A DNA stretch of 64,000 bases from Arabidopsis thaliana. Lineage: Eukaryota > Streptophyta > Magnoliopsida > Brassicales > Brassicaceae. The notes under the pieces are model-generated. The model searched no databases. It was not told the DNA's origin and saw only the letters and a list, made by a program, of their open reading frames with translations. The DNA lies in NCBI RefSeq assembly GCF_000001735.4, contig NC_003070.9, positions 7,502,001-7,566,000 of the forward strand, written 5' to 3'. Positions 22,632 through 32,917 of this stretch are shown here, piece after piece. Each line of letters starts with the position of its first letter. Within the stretch, counting starts at the first letter, position 1. Position numbers and translations under genes: made by a program.

Positions 22632-24000
22632 TTTGTTTGGTAAATATCTTTCGTAAATTTTCTTAGTCTTTTTGTTTGCTCTGTGTAAATTCTGGTGAGT
22701 TATGTGTTTAGTCCTTGCTCCTCCGATGCTCTGTTTTTATAGGCAAAATTAATTTAAAGACACACGCAATACACAATAAAATCATACCTGGGATCCACTA
22801 GCTAATTAAAAAGTAGTCGCTTTGAAATGTATAGGAACGAGACCAATGAACGAGGTATAAGTAATCCGACGATGTATCTACTAGACTACTACTCGCTTTG
22901 CTTTATAGGCAAAACTGGCAATGGCATTGTGTTCACGTCTCTCTAATTTGCATATTAACTCGAGGGTTAGGTGGAACTACGGAAATATATTTACAACTAC
23001 ACGAATCAACATTCCCGTTTAAGTATCTTCCCCAAAACTGCAACGTTGAAAAACCAAAGAAACTGAAAAAGAAGAATCTCTAATCATCACAAACTCAACA
23101 CTTAGCTTGTATATATCATCTTTCGTTGTTAAGTGTTATTTTAGTTTAAAACATCTCTCAAGTTATTATAAAATATCTACTGTTTTTATAGTCACGAAAT
23201 ATTTGTTCGATAGTAAATTACAACCTTTTCCAGATAGTACGTAGATGCATGCAGTGTACGTAATATACAACTTTTCCGAGATAATATACAACCTTTTAGA
23301 TGCATGCAGTGTAATAATTAAATTATATATACAACCTTTTCGAAATAGTACGTACGTAGTCTAGAAAAGGTTACAGAAACATTGTCCCAATGCTCATATT
23401 TTTCTTACTCAACCATTCAAATGTAATTAAACGCATTCTTCCGAATTTCATTTATTTTCATGTGCACAAAGAGATTGAGTAGACTTTATCTTTGTGTATA
23501 TATGATCCAAATATAAAGATATATATATACATCTCATAGTTTACCCATATAAAATTACAAATCAGTATTCAGAAAAATGTTTGAGGAGGAGATAATGGCG
23601 CACCACGAGCAAAATCAAGTAGAGCTGTGCTAGTATCACCACTACCAAGCTATATCCATCTATCAACTTGCAAGTATCAAACTTTATGCATTATTCTTTT
23701 CAAGATTTTAAATTTTCCTATTTATTAATTTATTTTAGTACAAATTAAAGATTCTTTTCATTTATTTTTATTTTTCTTTTCTGGGCTTTGATTTTAATTT
23801 GGGCTTAGAACCCATATTCCTATTTGACCAATTGCATCTTTGATGTGATTCTTTTTTATTAGCGTGACGAAAAATTAGTAAAATTACACTGTGCGGTGGC
23901 GTTTATTTAAACTACGAGCAAGCATCTATAACTGAATATATGGACATACATTTGTTAATTTACACGTGCATTAGTCTTCCCTCTAGAGCTCATGGTCTTA
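22632..24000. other. Intergenic region with a short complex repeat
   Basis: About 1.4 kb. The part up to about 22745 holds the DUF506 leader and TATA box. The rest has no supportable gene and includes the repeat cluster at 23219-23372. Confidence 0.5.
23219..23372. repeat. Imperfect tandem repeat cluster built on ACAACCTTTT and GATGCATGCAGTGTA
   Basis: ACAACCTTTT or a close variant occurs four times. GATGCATGCAGTGTA occurs twice, and AGTACGTA-type blocks occur near both ends. The units are partly deleted relative to each other. Confidence 0.7.
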
Positions 24001-24640
24001 GTTAAACTTATTCAGGATCAAATTATTTATTCATCTGATAGATTAGGACACGAACCATCGTGAAGAGTTCCGGTGTCGCCGATACGATCGGATACGTGTG
24101 GTCAGCGACTTGTTTCCCACTAGATAATGCTTGATTTTTTGGAGTAGTGATAACGAAAACAAGTTGATGAAACAGAGTAACAAAAACAGAGTAAAAAATA
24201 GAGTACTTCGATTGATAAAACGTAATTTGATACAATGTTCATAAAACGCGATATCAACTTCTCACTTGCAAGAGTCTCCTTGAGAGAACCTCCGGCAAAA
24301 TGATGAGGAAAAGTCTAGAGAGTTCTAGAGAGAATTACAGCTTAGGAATTCAGCGTAAAAAGTACGAGCATAACATGTTGCTTTTTATAAAGTAAACGTT
24401 AACAACGTCTTCCGTCACCATCCAACGTCGGTAACGCCAAGTTGCATTTGCCAGCTCACAAACACGCACGTGCACTTCTTCTTATCCATGTGTGAGCTGA
24501 CCTTCTAGATCGCTATATCATAGTTTGAGTAGCCGTTATTGTGTTGTTGTTGGAATATCTGTCGTTGTTGTGCTTGATGTTGTTGGAGTACGTAGCTGCC
24601 GTTCTTGGGTTGACTGTGCTGGTCGCAGGATGTGTAAAGG
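24001..24640 (-). mobile_element. Degenerate retroelement-like segment, probably Ty1/copia-related
   Basis: Read on the minus strand, a TATAAAAAG lies near 24383-24391 and an end-like TTTATGAACA ends at 24236. That is followed by TTGTATCAAA, close to the TGGTATCAGA initiator-Met primer site. This resembles an LTR end plus primer-binding site. The segment next to it (about 24420-24640) has Gln/Thr-rich open stretches in shifting frames. The borders are uncertain and the assignment is an inference. Confidence 0.35.
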
Positions 24641-24976
24641 AGCGTTAGAGCAAAGGTTGTATTAATGTTGATAACCGCTGGTGGTGTGTGTGTTTGGTGA
24701 GGCGTTTCTCTTCCATGGTCAGCATCGAGCGAGCTTCAATGAACTTTGGGTATGAAGAAGAAGAAGATGATGAAAATAGAGCGGAGATAGGATAGATCGC
24801 GTCTGATACCATATGTAATAAGATTGTGAAAACACAGTAGAGAATTATATTCATAAGATAATGTTAATATATGTTACAATAGGCTTGGCCTCCAAATATC
24901 TATACATATTTGATCTTGTTGATATTATTTCTATATTGTAGGATATTTATATGTATCTAAATGATATTATCTAACA
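24641..24976 (-). mobile_element. Ty1/copia remnant: 163-bp LTR, primer-binding site and a scrap of internal sequence
   Basis: On the minus strand an LTR-like unit runs from TGTTAGATA at 24976 to CTTATTACA at 24814, a TG..CA structure. It is followed by TA and TGGTATCAGA (24811-24802), the primer site complementary to initiator tRNA-Met used by plant copia elements. The sequence after that (DAIYPISALFSSSSSSSY, then ARSMLTMEEKRL) resembles a decayed leader/gag start. No matching second LTR was found at lower coordinates, so this is a truncated copy. Confidence 0.7.
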
Positions 24977-25094
24977 AAATTTTGGAAAGGGATCACAAAA
25001 GAATGTTGGCCATCCTACGAATAAAAATATACATATATAAAAGAAATGACAAATATACATACATAATATATTAATAGGATTAATAAAAGCTTCT

Positions 25095-26200
25095 CTAGCG
25101 AATATGAACCAAACTGGGAACATAATTATAGATGACAGGCTCTTTATAATGGTCGACTTTTTTAGCATAAACTTCCGTACATTTATAGTCTTCAATAACG
25201 TAAACTCTATGAACCCCTTCTTTTTTATCACAAAATACAACGACTTTGTTCTCTTCGTCCTGAATGAAGAAATTAGGCAGGTTGAACCGAATATCAAAGT
25301 TTTCAGCATCAATTCTCATGAGTTTGCTCCAAGACACTTTTTGTCCATCTATCACAGATCCCGTCATCCAAATTTCCACAGAATATGGATGACGCGTTTG
25401 ATGTAATATCGAAATTCTATCATTTTTAACGAACATAGAAAGATGATCTTCACAAGGATATGCCAAAAAAGGCAAAGAAAGACGTCCAAACATCTCAGCT
25501 GAAAAATCAAATGTCACAATGACACCTTCATGCGTATTTTCATCTGCACCAATCCAATAAGAATTCCCATTCAAGGATACCCAACGAGTAGGAAATTCAA
25601 GAAGAAAATCAATTTCAACGTTAAGAACTCTCCAAGAGTTAGACGTAAAGTCATATATTTCAACCTCTAAATATTTCAAACAGAATTTACAGGAATGCCA
25701 GCTGGCTGCTGGAAACAACAAGATCTTGTATCGACGATCACCGTATTTTTTATCGCACCCAAAAGCATATCCAGGAGTATTAGTAGTACGTACTTTATGT
25801 ATGTGTCGTTCAATCCACTTTGTTTGCTTTAAACATGGGTTCCAGACTATAATTTCAAAACATCTTGTGAGGCCGAAGAGTAAACCGTCGCAATGAAGAA
25901 CTTCAAACACTTCACATTTTTTTTTACAAATACATTCTGTTAGATTAAGTTTACAACTAGTAACGTTGTAAGGTACAATCCCGTTTTTGGAGTTCACAAC
26001 TAATCGTAAAAAAATTCAAATCAAGGAATAAGATAAACATATTTTGTTTCATGGCATTATCAAAGTGTTTCTTAGAAAATCCATGATCGTCAAATAGAGA
26101 ATTCCATCGTTTGCAAGTAGATCGGAGTCGTATGAGAGATTTTGTTGGAACCCTAGAAAGTATTTCATCTATCAAATCATATGGTAGATTAGATAACATT
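25095..26200 (-). pseudogene. F-box protein with associated interaction domain, broken by a frameshift
   Basis: The ATG at 26200 opens [20 protein letters not shown] and [16 protein letters not shown], a clear F-box that would bind an SKP1/ASK subunit of an SCF ubiquitin ligase. The downstream frame (to 25095) carries the FBA_1-type region: LHCDGLLFG, FEIIVWNPCLKQTKWIE, YKILLF, VEIYDFTSNSWRVL, GNSYWIG and FDFSAEMFGRLSLP. These frames do not connect. The join lies at a T7 run (26010-26016 on the plus strand), where six T would give one continuous frame of roughly 370 aa. The second frame has no ATG at its start. Either this accession carries a frameshifted allele or there is a base error. Confidence 0.8.
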
Positions 26201-28046
26201 TTCTCTCTTTTATCTAAACTCTTATACAATGACTACAATTTAGATATATTGTGTGCAAAGAGTACTAATATATATATACCAGTCGTTGAAGGAAATAAAC
26301 TAATCAAAGTAAACTATCTGCCTACAGTTATTATATCATTGAATGAAATCTAAATGATATAGATAATTAGATATCATATCACTGAATTCTTATATATTAA
26401 TGATATAGATATCATATTAGTGTTGAAAAAGTAAAAAAATTATACTTTTTCTGTTCCACCAAATTTGATGTTGTGGAATTTTCACACAAATCAAGAAAAA
26501 GTTATTTTTTTATATTTTTAATTATTAATTTAATAATATTAACTTTATTTTTATTTTCTATTTATTGGTTTAAATAATAATAATAATAATAATTTAATTT
26601 ATACATAACATCAATCTTTATGAAAAAAAAAAACCACAACATCAATCTTTGTGGAAAACATGGAATAATATTTTAGGTAGGAGTGAATTTTTTTTTAATA
26701 TTGTGTGTTGCAACACTGTAATTTATTAATCATTGGTGCCAAGTGTTTTACGTATCATTAGAAATATTACTTAAGAAATAAGAGTTTTGACGCGTGGTTA
26801 GTTTTCTAATTGTGCAACTACTAAATATGACATCTCCAAAAAAAAAAGAAAAATCAATATTTTCTCAGAATATGCTAGCTAGTAATTGAATTTCTATCAA
26901 CTACTGTATATAACATTTCCAAAAAAAACTTATCTCTTAAAGTAAAATAATAATAATGTTTTACAATAAAATATATACCCTTTTTCAATCATATTTGAAA
27001 ATTTCACAATTTTTCTTTTTCTTTTATATAAATATATATTACAAAATACTAGTTAAGATCTTACAACAAAGTAAAAAGATAGGAGAAATATATATTATTG
27101 AATCATTCAAATCTGATTCATTTCCAAATATGCTACAAGGAAAGAAAAAAATTGGTTTCCAAATGTGCTCTTCTCCGGAAATTATCAGCTCAGGCAGTCA
27201 TCTATAGCATTTAGCGACAGCGAAATTATGTTTTGCATAACTCCATTCGTTTGTCCCCGTTTGTTATCTTCAAATTGGTTGACCGTGAAATTCGCAACAT
27301 AATCACTTTGAGACGTCATCGGAAGTGTTGGCAAAGGTTAATCCTCCTCTGGATTCGTTAGTCACCCCAAGTCTTTCCTTCTCTATTGTAGCCTTGTTTT
27401 TATTCTTTTTTGTCTTGGCTACTCTTTCATAGGTTCTACTCTTATTTATAATGATATTAACATATTTAGCAACAAACAAAAAATGTGCTAAAAAGAAAAA
27501 AGAAATGGTTTCACAAGTCAGAACTATAATTTTAATAGATAGTTTTATATGTTTTCAACTATAATAGTTTTACTTATTTACATCTATAATGTGTTATGCT
27601 ATAAATGTCTAAACCGTCCACTTAGCTCTTAAACACTCTTGAGCATTGGTAATAAGTGAAAAATCTTTACGTTGGAAATTTTAAGTCGTTGAGTTTAATT
27701 GTATAAAATCTGTATTTTAATTTCCAACGTAAAGCCGACAACACAGTTCATTTGGAAAAGTAAGTGTAAATTGATGATAATATAAGTTACTTTTTGTCTT
27801 CTTCAAAATATGTTTCAGCTATAAATTATTCTGATTTCCGAGTTTTGTTTTGAAAAGTTTCATAATAACTACCAAAAAATTGTGTAATCTAATTGTGATG
27901 ATTTCTGACAAGCTAGAATGCTTTTGAATTTACTACCACAAAATCAGCATAAGAATAAACCGAAATATAGTAGTGAATTAACATCATAGGGATGAATTTG
28001 GTAGACAGATGAATTAATGGAAAGGGTTTAAATTGTTGCTCGGATG
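26201..28046. other. AT-rich intergenic region
   Basis: About 1.8 kb. It includes a short TAA microsatellite near 26574-26591 and the inverted repeat at 27665-27734. Short ORFs here (for example 26956-27207) are low complexity. I see no gene. Confidence 0.55.
27665..27734. repeat. Inverted repeat with 16-bp perfect arms
   Basis: CTTTACGTTGGAAATT at 27665-27680 is matched by its reverse complement at 27719-27734, with a 38-bp AT-rich loop. It could be the end of a small MITE or a hairpin-forming element. Confidence 0.8.
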
Positions 28047-28322
28047 CTATTCTGAAGAAGAAGAGGATGGTTTTGCTTCAACAACAGGTTTGCCTTTCTC
28101 TCTAAGTTTAGCAATGGAAGCCTTCATTTCTTCTTTACGCTTCTTACTCGCCAATACCTTGGCCTGAACTCCGGTCACGGTCGGGTCTTTCTTCTCCTTA
28201 GGTGGTGGTGGAGGCGGCCGTCTTGCTGCCGCCATTGCCTCCTCCTTAGCGGCCAGAGCGTTCCAACTCCATAGCGCACCGCCTAGCCCCACCAAAATTG
28301 TCCTGCATAGAGATTCTTCCAT
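28047..28322 (-). CDS. Small 91-aa protein with one hydrophobic N-terminal segment and a Pro/Lys-rich tail
   Basis: The ATG is in strong context (ATAAATGGAA). The N-terminus reads MEESLCRTILVGLGGALWSW then NALAAKEEAMAAARR, a single hydrophobic segment with an AxA-like end. A PPPPPPKEKKDP linker follows, then a charged helix (VLASKKRKEEMKASIAKLRE) and a Ser-rich end. I do not recognise a domain. The gene may correspond to At1g21500, an uncharacterised product I associate with the chloroplast, but that comes from memory of the locus order. Strong codon regularity and the contrast with AT-rich flanks support a real gene. Confidence 0.7.
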   Translation of the reverse strand: MEESLCRTILVGLGGALWSWNALAAKEEAMAAARRPPPPPPKEKKDPTVTGVQAKVLASKKRKEEMKASIAKLREKGKPVVEAKPSSSSSE

Positions 28323-29533
28323 TTATGATTTTGTTTAGGAATCTTACAACGATCACGGTACTAAAAGCAAAAACCGGAGTCAAAGTGGATGTGAGGTTGA
28401 TCCGGTCCAACCGGTCTGATCGAATTTGGAAAAAAAATAGTTGTTTTTAAAATAACCAATATTATAAAATATTAATCAGTAAAAACTTAAGAAATATGTA
28501 CGTTTGCCAAATGGTAAACATATTTAAACAATTTTACAAATATAACATAAATTTAACACCGATTTGAATTAAAACAGCCCGGTCCATTTAGCCCGTTTTG
28601 ATTTGAGAAGAGTGTTTTGGCCTTTTGGGTTGATGAACAATGTGCTTTTGGAAAATATCAGTGCGGATTGGATTTTTAATCATCGACACAAACACTTAAG
28701 AAATCTAATCTAGTACAAAAAGATTGTAATTCACTCTATTCATAAATTGGTTTTGATATATATATAAACAAGCATAACAACATTCTTAGACTTTGATTAA
28801 TTTTTTCCAACAGTTATCTATTTGATCACCTGCGATTAATTGGTGGAACTGCAAGGACGACGGGAGGAGCCTGCGGCAGTGACCGCGGCGATGGAGAGGA
28901 GAGTCTGGCGGCGTGAGCAGCCGGTGAGAGAGGAACGAGTGAATGTGCCACCATGGCTAATTCAAGAAAATGTAAAAGCAAGAGATGTAACAAAAATTGG
29001 TAAACACACTAATAGAAGATAGAGTGGGATAGTGTTGTAGTAGCATTGCAATTTATATCTGCTTGTTCATTGGTTGGATTTGGATAAGACATCAAAATAG
29101 ATTATTTTTTTCTGTCTACCAAGAAAATAAGACTTTCAAGAAATCCAAAAACGCTGCGTTTTCCTTTTTAATGAACAACACTTTCAAGGTCCAAAACGCA
29201 CCGTATGTCGTTATTCTGTTTTTCTTGTTCGCTTTTTAATTGCATTTCTTTTCTTTTAGAATTTTTGAAGATTTGAAAGTATAATTTTTTAAAAAAAAAC
29301 ATGGCAATAATTAAGCTCCCGTAGCTGTATTCAATCCAAAATATTTCAAAAGCATACAGATAAAAAGTAGACTTTGAAAAAAAAAGTTAAGTATGAGAGT
29401 TATGATCTACTTGATCATCACAAACCTACAATAAACAAAAGAAAGTGGGAATTGTCTCAAACAATTACACAACATATCTGTTTACACAAACACATCTTCA
29501 ACAGAAACAATAATAAAAATCAAATGTTTCTCC
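28323..29533. other. Intergenic region with a small GC-rich island
   Basis: About 1.2 kb and mostly AT-rich. The exception is about 28845-28960, which is markedly GC-rich. On the minus strand it contains a 42-aa ORF (28954-28826) starting MVAHSLVPLSPAAHAARL; the plus strand is open too. No family is recognised and the island could be an eroded exon. The end next to 29534 probably holds the 3'UTR of the next gene. Confidence 0.45.
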
Positions 29534-30505
29534 TTAAAGAAAGATAAAGCAATCCAAATCAATCAAAGGATTGCCAACTTCTTCAAATATTGGAACCACT
29601 GGTTCCCTATCTTTTGTGATTACTTCTCTGATAATTGTTTGGTCGATCTTAGAACTTATGCGATGTATTCGAGGCTCTGATCTGTTGCTCATATGACAAA
29701 TCTTGCGACCAGACAGATCTAAACTATCTTTCCTTACACAAGAAGAGACCGTCAAACTAGCCGCGGCTACACCAAATCTCCGGCTTGGAGATGGTGATTT
29801 CAAGAAATTTCCCTCATATCTTCTGCTTGGAGATGGAGATTTCAAGTACTTTCCCTTGGTTAAGGAGTTTGATGAAGAAGAGATAACAACTCTTTCTTGA
29901 TCTTGACGAAAGCTCTTTTGTCGTGTCAATGAACGATGGTTTGGTGATAGCTCTCGAGTTCTCTTAGAACAATTTGATCCTCTTTTAGAATCTTCATTTG
30001 CTCTGTTTGGTGTTGTTGAATTCCGGCTTGGTATAACCGGAGAATCAAACCGGCTAGGATATCTCGGTTTTGTGGTTTTCATAGATAGAGAAGCTTCTCG
30101 TAAGGAATTGATTCGAGCAACATGTGAATTCTCTTGGTAACAAGCACGCAAGAAATCATTGGAGAAAGATCTCTCCTTCGAAACCGAAACTGAAGAGGCG
30201 GTCGAAAGTGACGAGTTTGATGAGCTGAGAGAAGAGTTGCTTGTGGTTGAAGGTTGGATTGGAGAGAAAGATGCCAACTTCACAGGAGAAGGGGGAGGGA
30301 TTACTTTACCCGGGATATTGATAAACTTATTCGGGACAGGGATAGGATGAAACCGGTTTTTCTCCGGAAGATTAAGTGGAGAAACACGACTTGGACAACG
30401 AGACATGAACATCTTCTCTGGAACAGAACAGTACTTCTCGTGAGGTTCTTCTGCTTCTTTGAAATCTTTCGACTTTGGAGAGCATTTGCTGATACAACAA
30501 CCCAT
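29534..30505 (-). CDS. Uncharacterised Ser/Pro-rich protein with an N-terminal MGCC lipidation signature
   Basis: A single-exon ORF of 323 aa. It begins MGCCISKCSPKSK: Gly2 with Ser6 and basic residues fits N-myristoylation, and Cys3/Cys4 fit palmitoylation, suggesting membrane anchoring. The rest is largely disordered: a Pro-rich segment (PGKVIPPPSPVK), a Ser run, and basic Ser/Arg stretches. A motif of the form LKSPSPSRR occurs twice in tandem (near residues 220-240). The C-terminus is hydrophobic (DLDCFIFL). There is no catalytic domain. It may be At1g21510. Function unknown; a scaffold or phospho-regulated peripheral membrane protein is only an inference. Confidence 0.85.
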   Translation of the reverse strand: MGCCISKCSPKSKDFKEAEEPHEKYCSVPEKMFMSRCPSRVSPLNLPEKNRFHPIPVPNKFINIPGKVIPPPSPVKLASFSPIQPSTTSNSSLSSSNSSLSTASSVSVSKERSFSNDFLRACYQENSHVARINSLREASLSMKTTKPRYPSRFDSPVIPSRNSTTPNRANEDSKRGSNCSKRTRELSPNHRSLTRQKSFRQDQERVVISSSSNSLTKGKYLKSPSPSRRYEGNFLKSPSPSRRFGVAAASLTVSSCVRKDSLDLSGRKICHMSNRSEPRIHRISSKIDQTIIREVITKDREPVVPIFEEVGNPLIDLDCFIFL

Positions 30506-32532
30506 TCCTAGAGTTTGATTTCAATACTTTTTTCGAAAAATCTGTACGAGAGAAAGTAACTATTAAAAGGGATTGGTTACAACAGGAAATGGAGATGCTT
30601 ATTGTATATAATGTGTATTTTGTGTGTGTGTGGACTTTTTAGCTAGGCGTGATCCTATATTAAAAGGATTAAGGAAGAAAAAAGTGGAAGAGAGAAAAAG
30701 TGAGGTAGTTTTTGAATTTTGGTTGGCGGGTATGATGAAGCAGCCGTTAGTATTATTAAACTGTTACCGTTTAACTTCAAATACAAAGCCCAATAAAAGT
30801 TGGACTTATTTTGGAAGCCCAGATCCATTTATGTTAGTCTATAAACAACAGTCTCGAGCAACAACACAACACAAGTTACTAAGTTAGTAAGTTACACATT
30901 TTTCAGGCATGGGTGCGTTATCTCGAGGTTATATATAGAGTTAATTATCAAATACAGTATACTTACCCTTAATTTACGTGTTACTTAAATATGTCAAACA
31001 TATAATGTCTATTATAGTATAGCTGCGATGAAGATCTGACTCTCTCTTTTTTTTCCCTCATGAAGAAGATCTGGACTCTATACGCAACAAAAAGTTAAGC
31101 CTAAGAAAGAATATTTTATTTTGGGCGACAATAATAGTATATGTTTTTTGTTTATATCCTTGAATTTGATAGTTAAGGAAATTATTACTCCGAACAAAGA
31201 AAACTATTTTTAGTAGCAAAACATGAATATGCTTTCATGTCCAATAAAAATCGGAGATTCAGAAGCAATGACACACCGGCAGCAACGAAACTGGACTTCT
31301 GCCACGTCACTAATGACGAAAACCTTTCTACTATGGATCTTTGGTAGGCCCCCAATGTCCTAATTGAAGTTGACACGAAGGTTTGTGTTTGTTGTGTTCT
31401 TTATTCAACACCTCGTGGTCTCGAGTCTTATTTCTTTTTCTTTTTTGAGTTTTTTTGTTTCTCTAGTACTTTGTCAATTACATGTTTCGACTAATATATA
31501 TTAATTGTTTTTATCTTTCGTTTTCAAAGAATCTTTAATTCACATATACATTCAAGACAAGACATAAATTGTACGCTGCTTCTTTAAAATAAAGTTGTAA
31601 GGAAGTGTTGTTGACAAAAATATATTTGTAATGGGGTTTCCCAAAACACAGTATATATAGAGGAAAATAGTTACTCTTTTTTTTTTTTGTCATAGGAAAA
31701 CAATTACTCTTGTTTTCGTATATTTGTGTTTTTGGATGCGAAATATATAGAAGAAAACATTGTTTTATTTCCGATACTTTGGTCAATATATATTTATCTG
31801 TTAACATCCAATAATTTCAATATATTTCAAACTCTTAACTTACTGACAATTCCACCAAGTCCACATATAGGACAAGTTTTGGTCCTACGCATGTCATGCA
31901 TAATTTGTACCCGTATTAATGTCATGTTAAATATTCCAAAATACCCCTTAACTTTTTCATATTTACTTAATTACTATATGGATTAATGGATGCCTATTAT
32001 AGTATTACCGCATTATCCATTTAATTGTGTTTGTATATCCACTATTTTCTTTTTCTTTTTTTGGTTTTAATGTGAAATATATCCACTGCCTTTTCGTCAC
32101 TTTTCTTTTCTTTTCTTTCTTAAATCAATCATTATCACATAAACTCTGAATTTCGAGACAGCACGTTTGCATATTTTATATTCAAAACTACAATCACATG
32201 ATGATAATCACCATGAAAACAGAGTATGCTTTTTTTTTTCTTAAAATGATAAAAACAGTATGTACCATAATTAATCACAACGCATCATGGTCAAATATAG
32301 TACTACTTGGTTTTACATAGCAAGAGTATTAAAGATATTAAGCCCATCATTCATCATCTCCCTTTCTCGTAGACTGTAAAAAGAAAAAAGCAAAGAGAAA
32401 CCAACAAACAAGGAAAAAACAGAAAATCTTTAGCCTAATTAAGTTTATAAACAACAGAAAAACAGAGGAGGAGAAGAACCCATTTAAGATCTTGACGGCT
32501 AAAATATCTTTAAACACCACGAAAAAGACCGA
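30506..32532. other. Intergenic region
   Basis: About 2 kb. The lower end holds the leader and promoter of the MGCC gene. No ORF shows a recognisable domain. The ORF at 31185-31376 opens on GTG rather than ATG and was rejected. Confidence 0.5.
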
Positions 32533-32733
32533 TCAGTAGCGAGTGGGATACACGCGCTTGCCGTCATGGTCACCGTCACCGTCACGGGATGGCTGAGAAC
32601 TCTGTTTACCGTCGCAGGATGGACGGAACAAAGAGAAAATGGCTTTGGCGGCTTTAGTCTTCACCAACTCTCTCTCCTTTGGGATCACACTCCCTTCTTT
32701 CTTCTTGAACGGCTTCAGTTCTCCGGAGCTCAT
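32533..32733 (-). CDS. Small protein family member 1 (66 aa)
   Basis: This ATG-initiated ORF begins MSSGELKPFKKKEGSVIPKE. It shares with the proteins at 35362-35577 and 40830-41039 the core SV[I/F]P-x-x-R-x-LVK-x(4)-K and a basic C-terminal end (here GKRVYPTRY). There is no signal peptide or membrane segment, so it is probably cytosolic or nuclear. The core between residues 23 and 36 (VKTKAAKAIFSLF) could form a short amphipathic helix. All three members are on the minus strand and share upstream sequence blocks, so this is a tandem gene cluster. I associate it with the At1g21520/At1g21525/At1g21528 group of unknown function. Confidence 0.75.
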   Translation of the reverse strand: MSSGELKPFKKKEGSVIPKERELVKTKAAKAIFSLFRPSCDGKQSSQPSRDGDGDHDGKRVYPTRY

Positions 32734-32831
32734 CTTCTTCAGACTATAAGTAAGAATGTATGTGTTTGTGTGTATGTATATATCTGTGTGTGTGGCTTTG
32801 TAATTTTTGCAGAGAAGCAGAGAGTATTGGG

Positions 32832-32839
32832 TTTATATA
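32832..32839 (-). promoter_or_regulatory. TATA box of small-family member 1
   Basis: TATATAAA on the minus strand, about 100 bp upstream of the ATG, within GGGTTTATATAGA read on the plus strand. The same string and spacing recur upstream of member 2. Confidence 0.7.
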
Positions 32840-32885
32840 GAGAAGAGTGACCACTGTTGATCAAGAATTACAAGACTTGTGCGCT

Positions 32886-32917
32886 AAGTTGCTCCATGTT
32901 CACACTACGTGTCAGCT
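32886..32917 (-). promoter_or_regulatory. Conserved promoter block of small-family member 1
   Basis: On the plus strand AAGTTGCTCCATG..ACGTGTCAGC. It is shared with 35756-35783 upstream of member 2 at a similar distance from the start codon. It contains GACACGT on the minus strand, an ABRE-like ACGT-core element. Confidence 0.6.

Noticed and set aside
31185..31376. Minus-strand ORF of 63 aa
   Set aside because: It starts at GTG with no recognised domain and sits in an AT-rich spacer.
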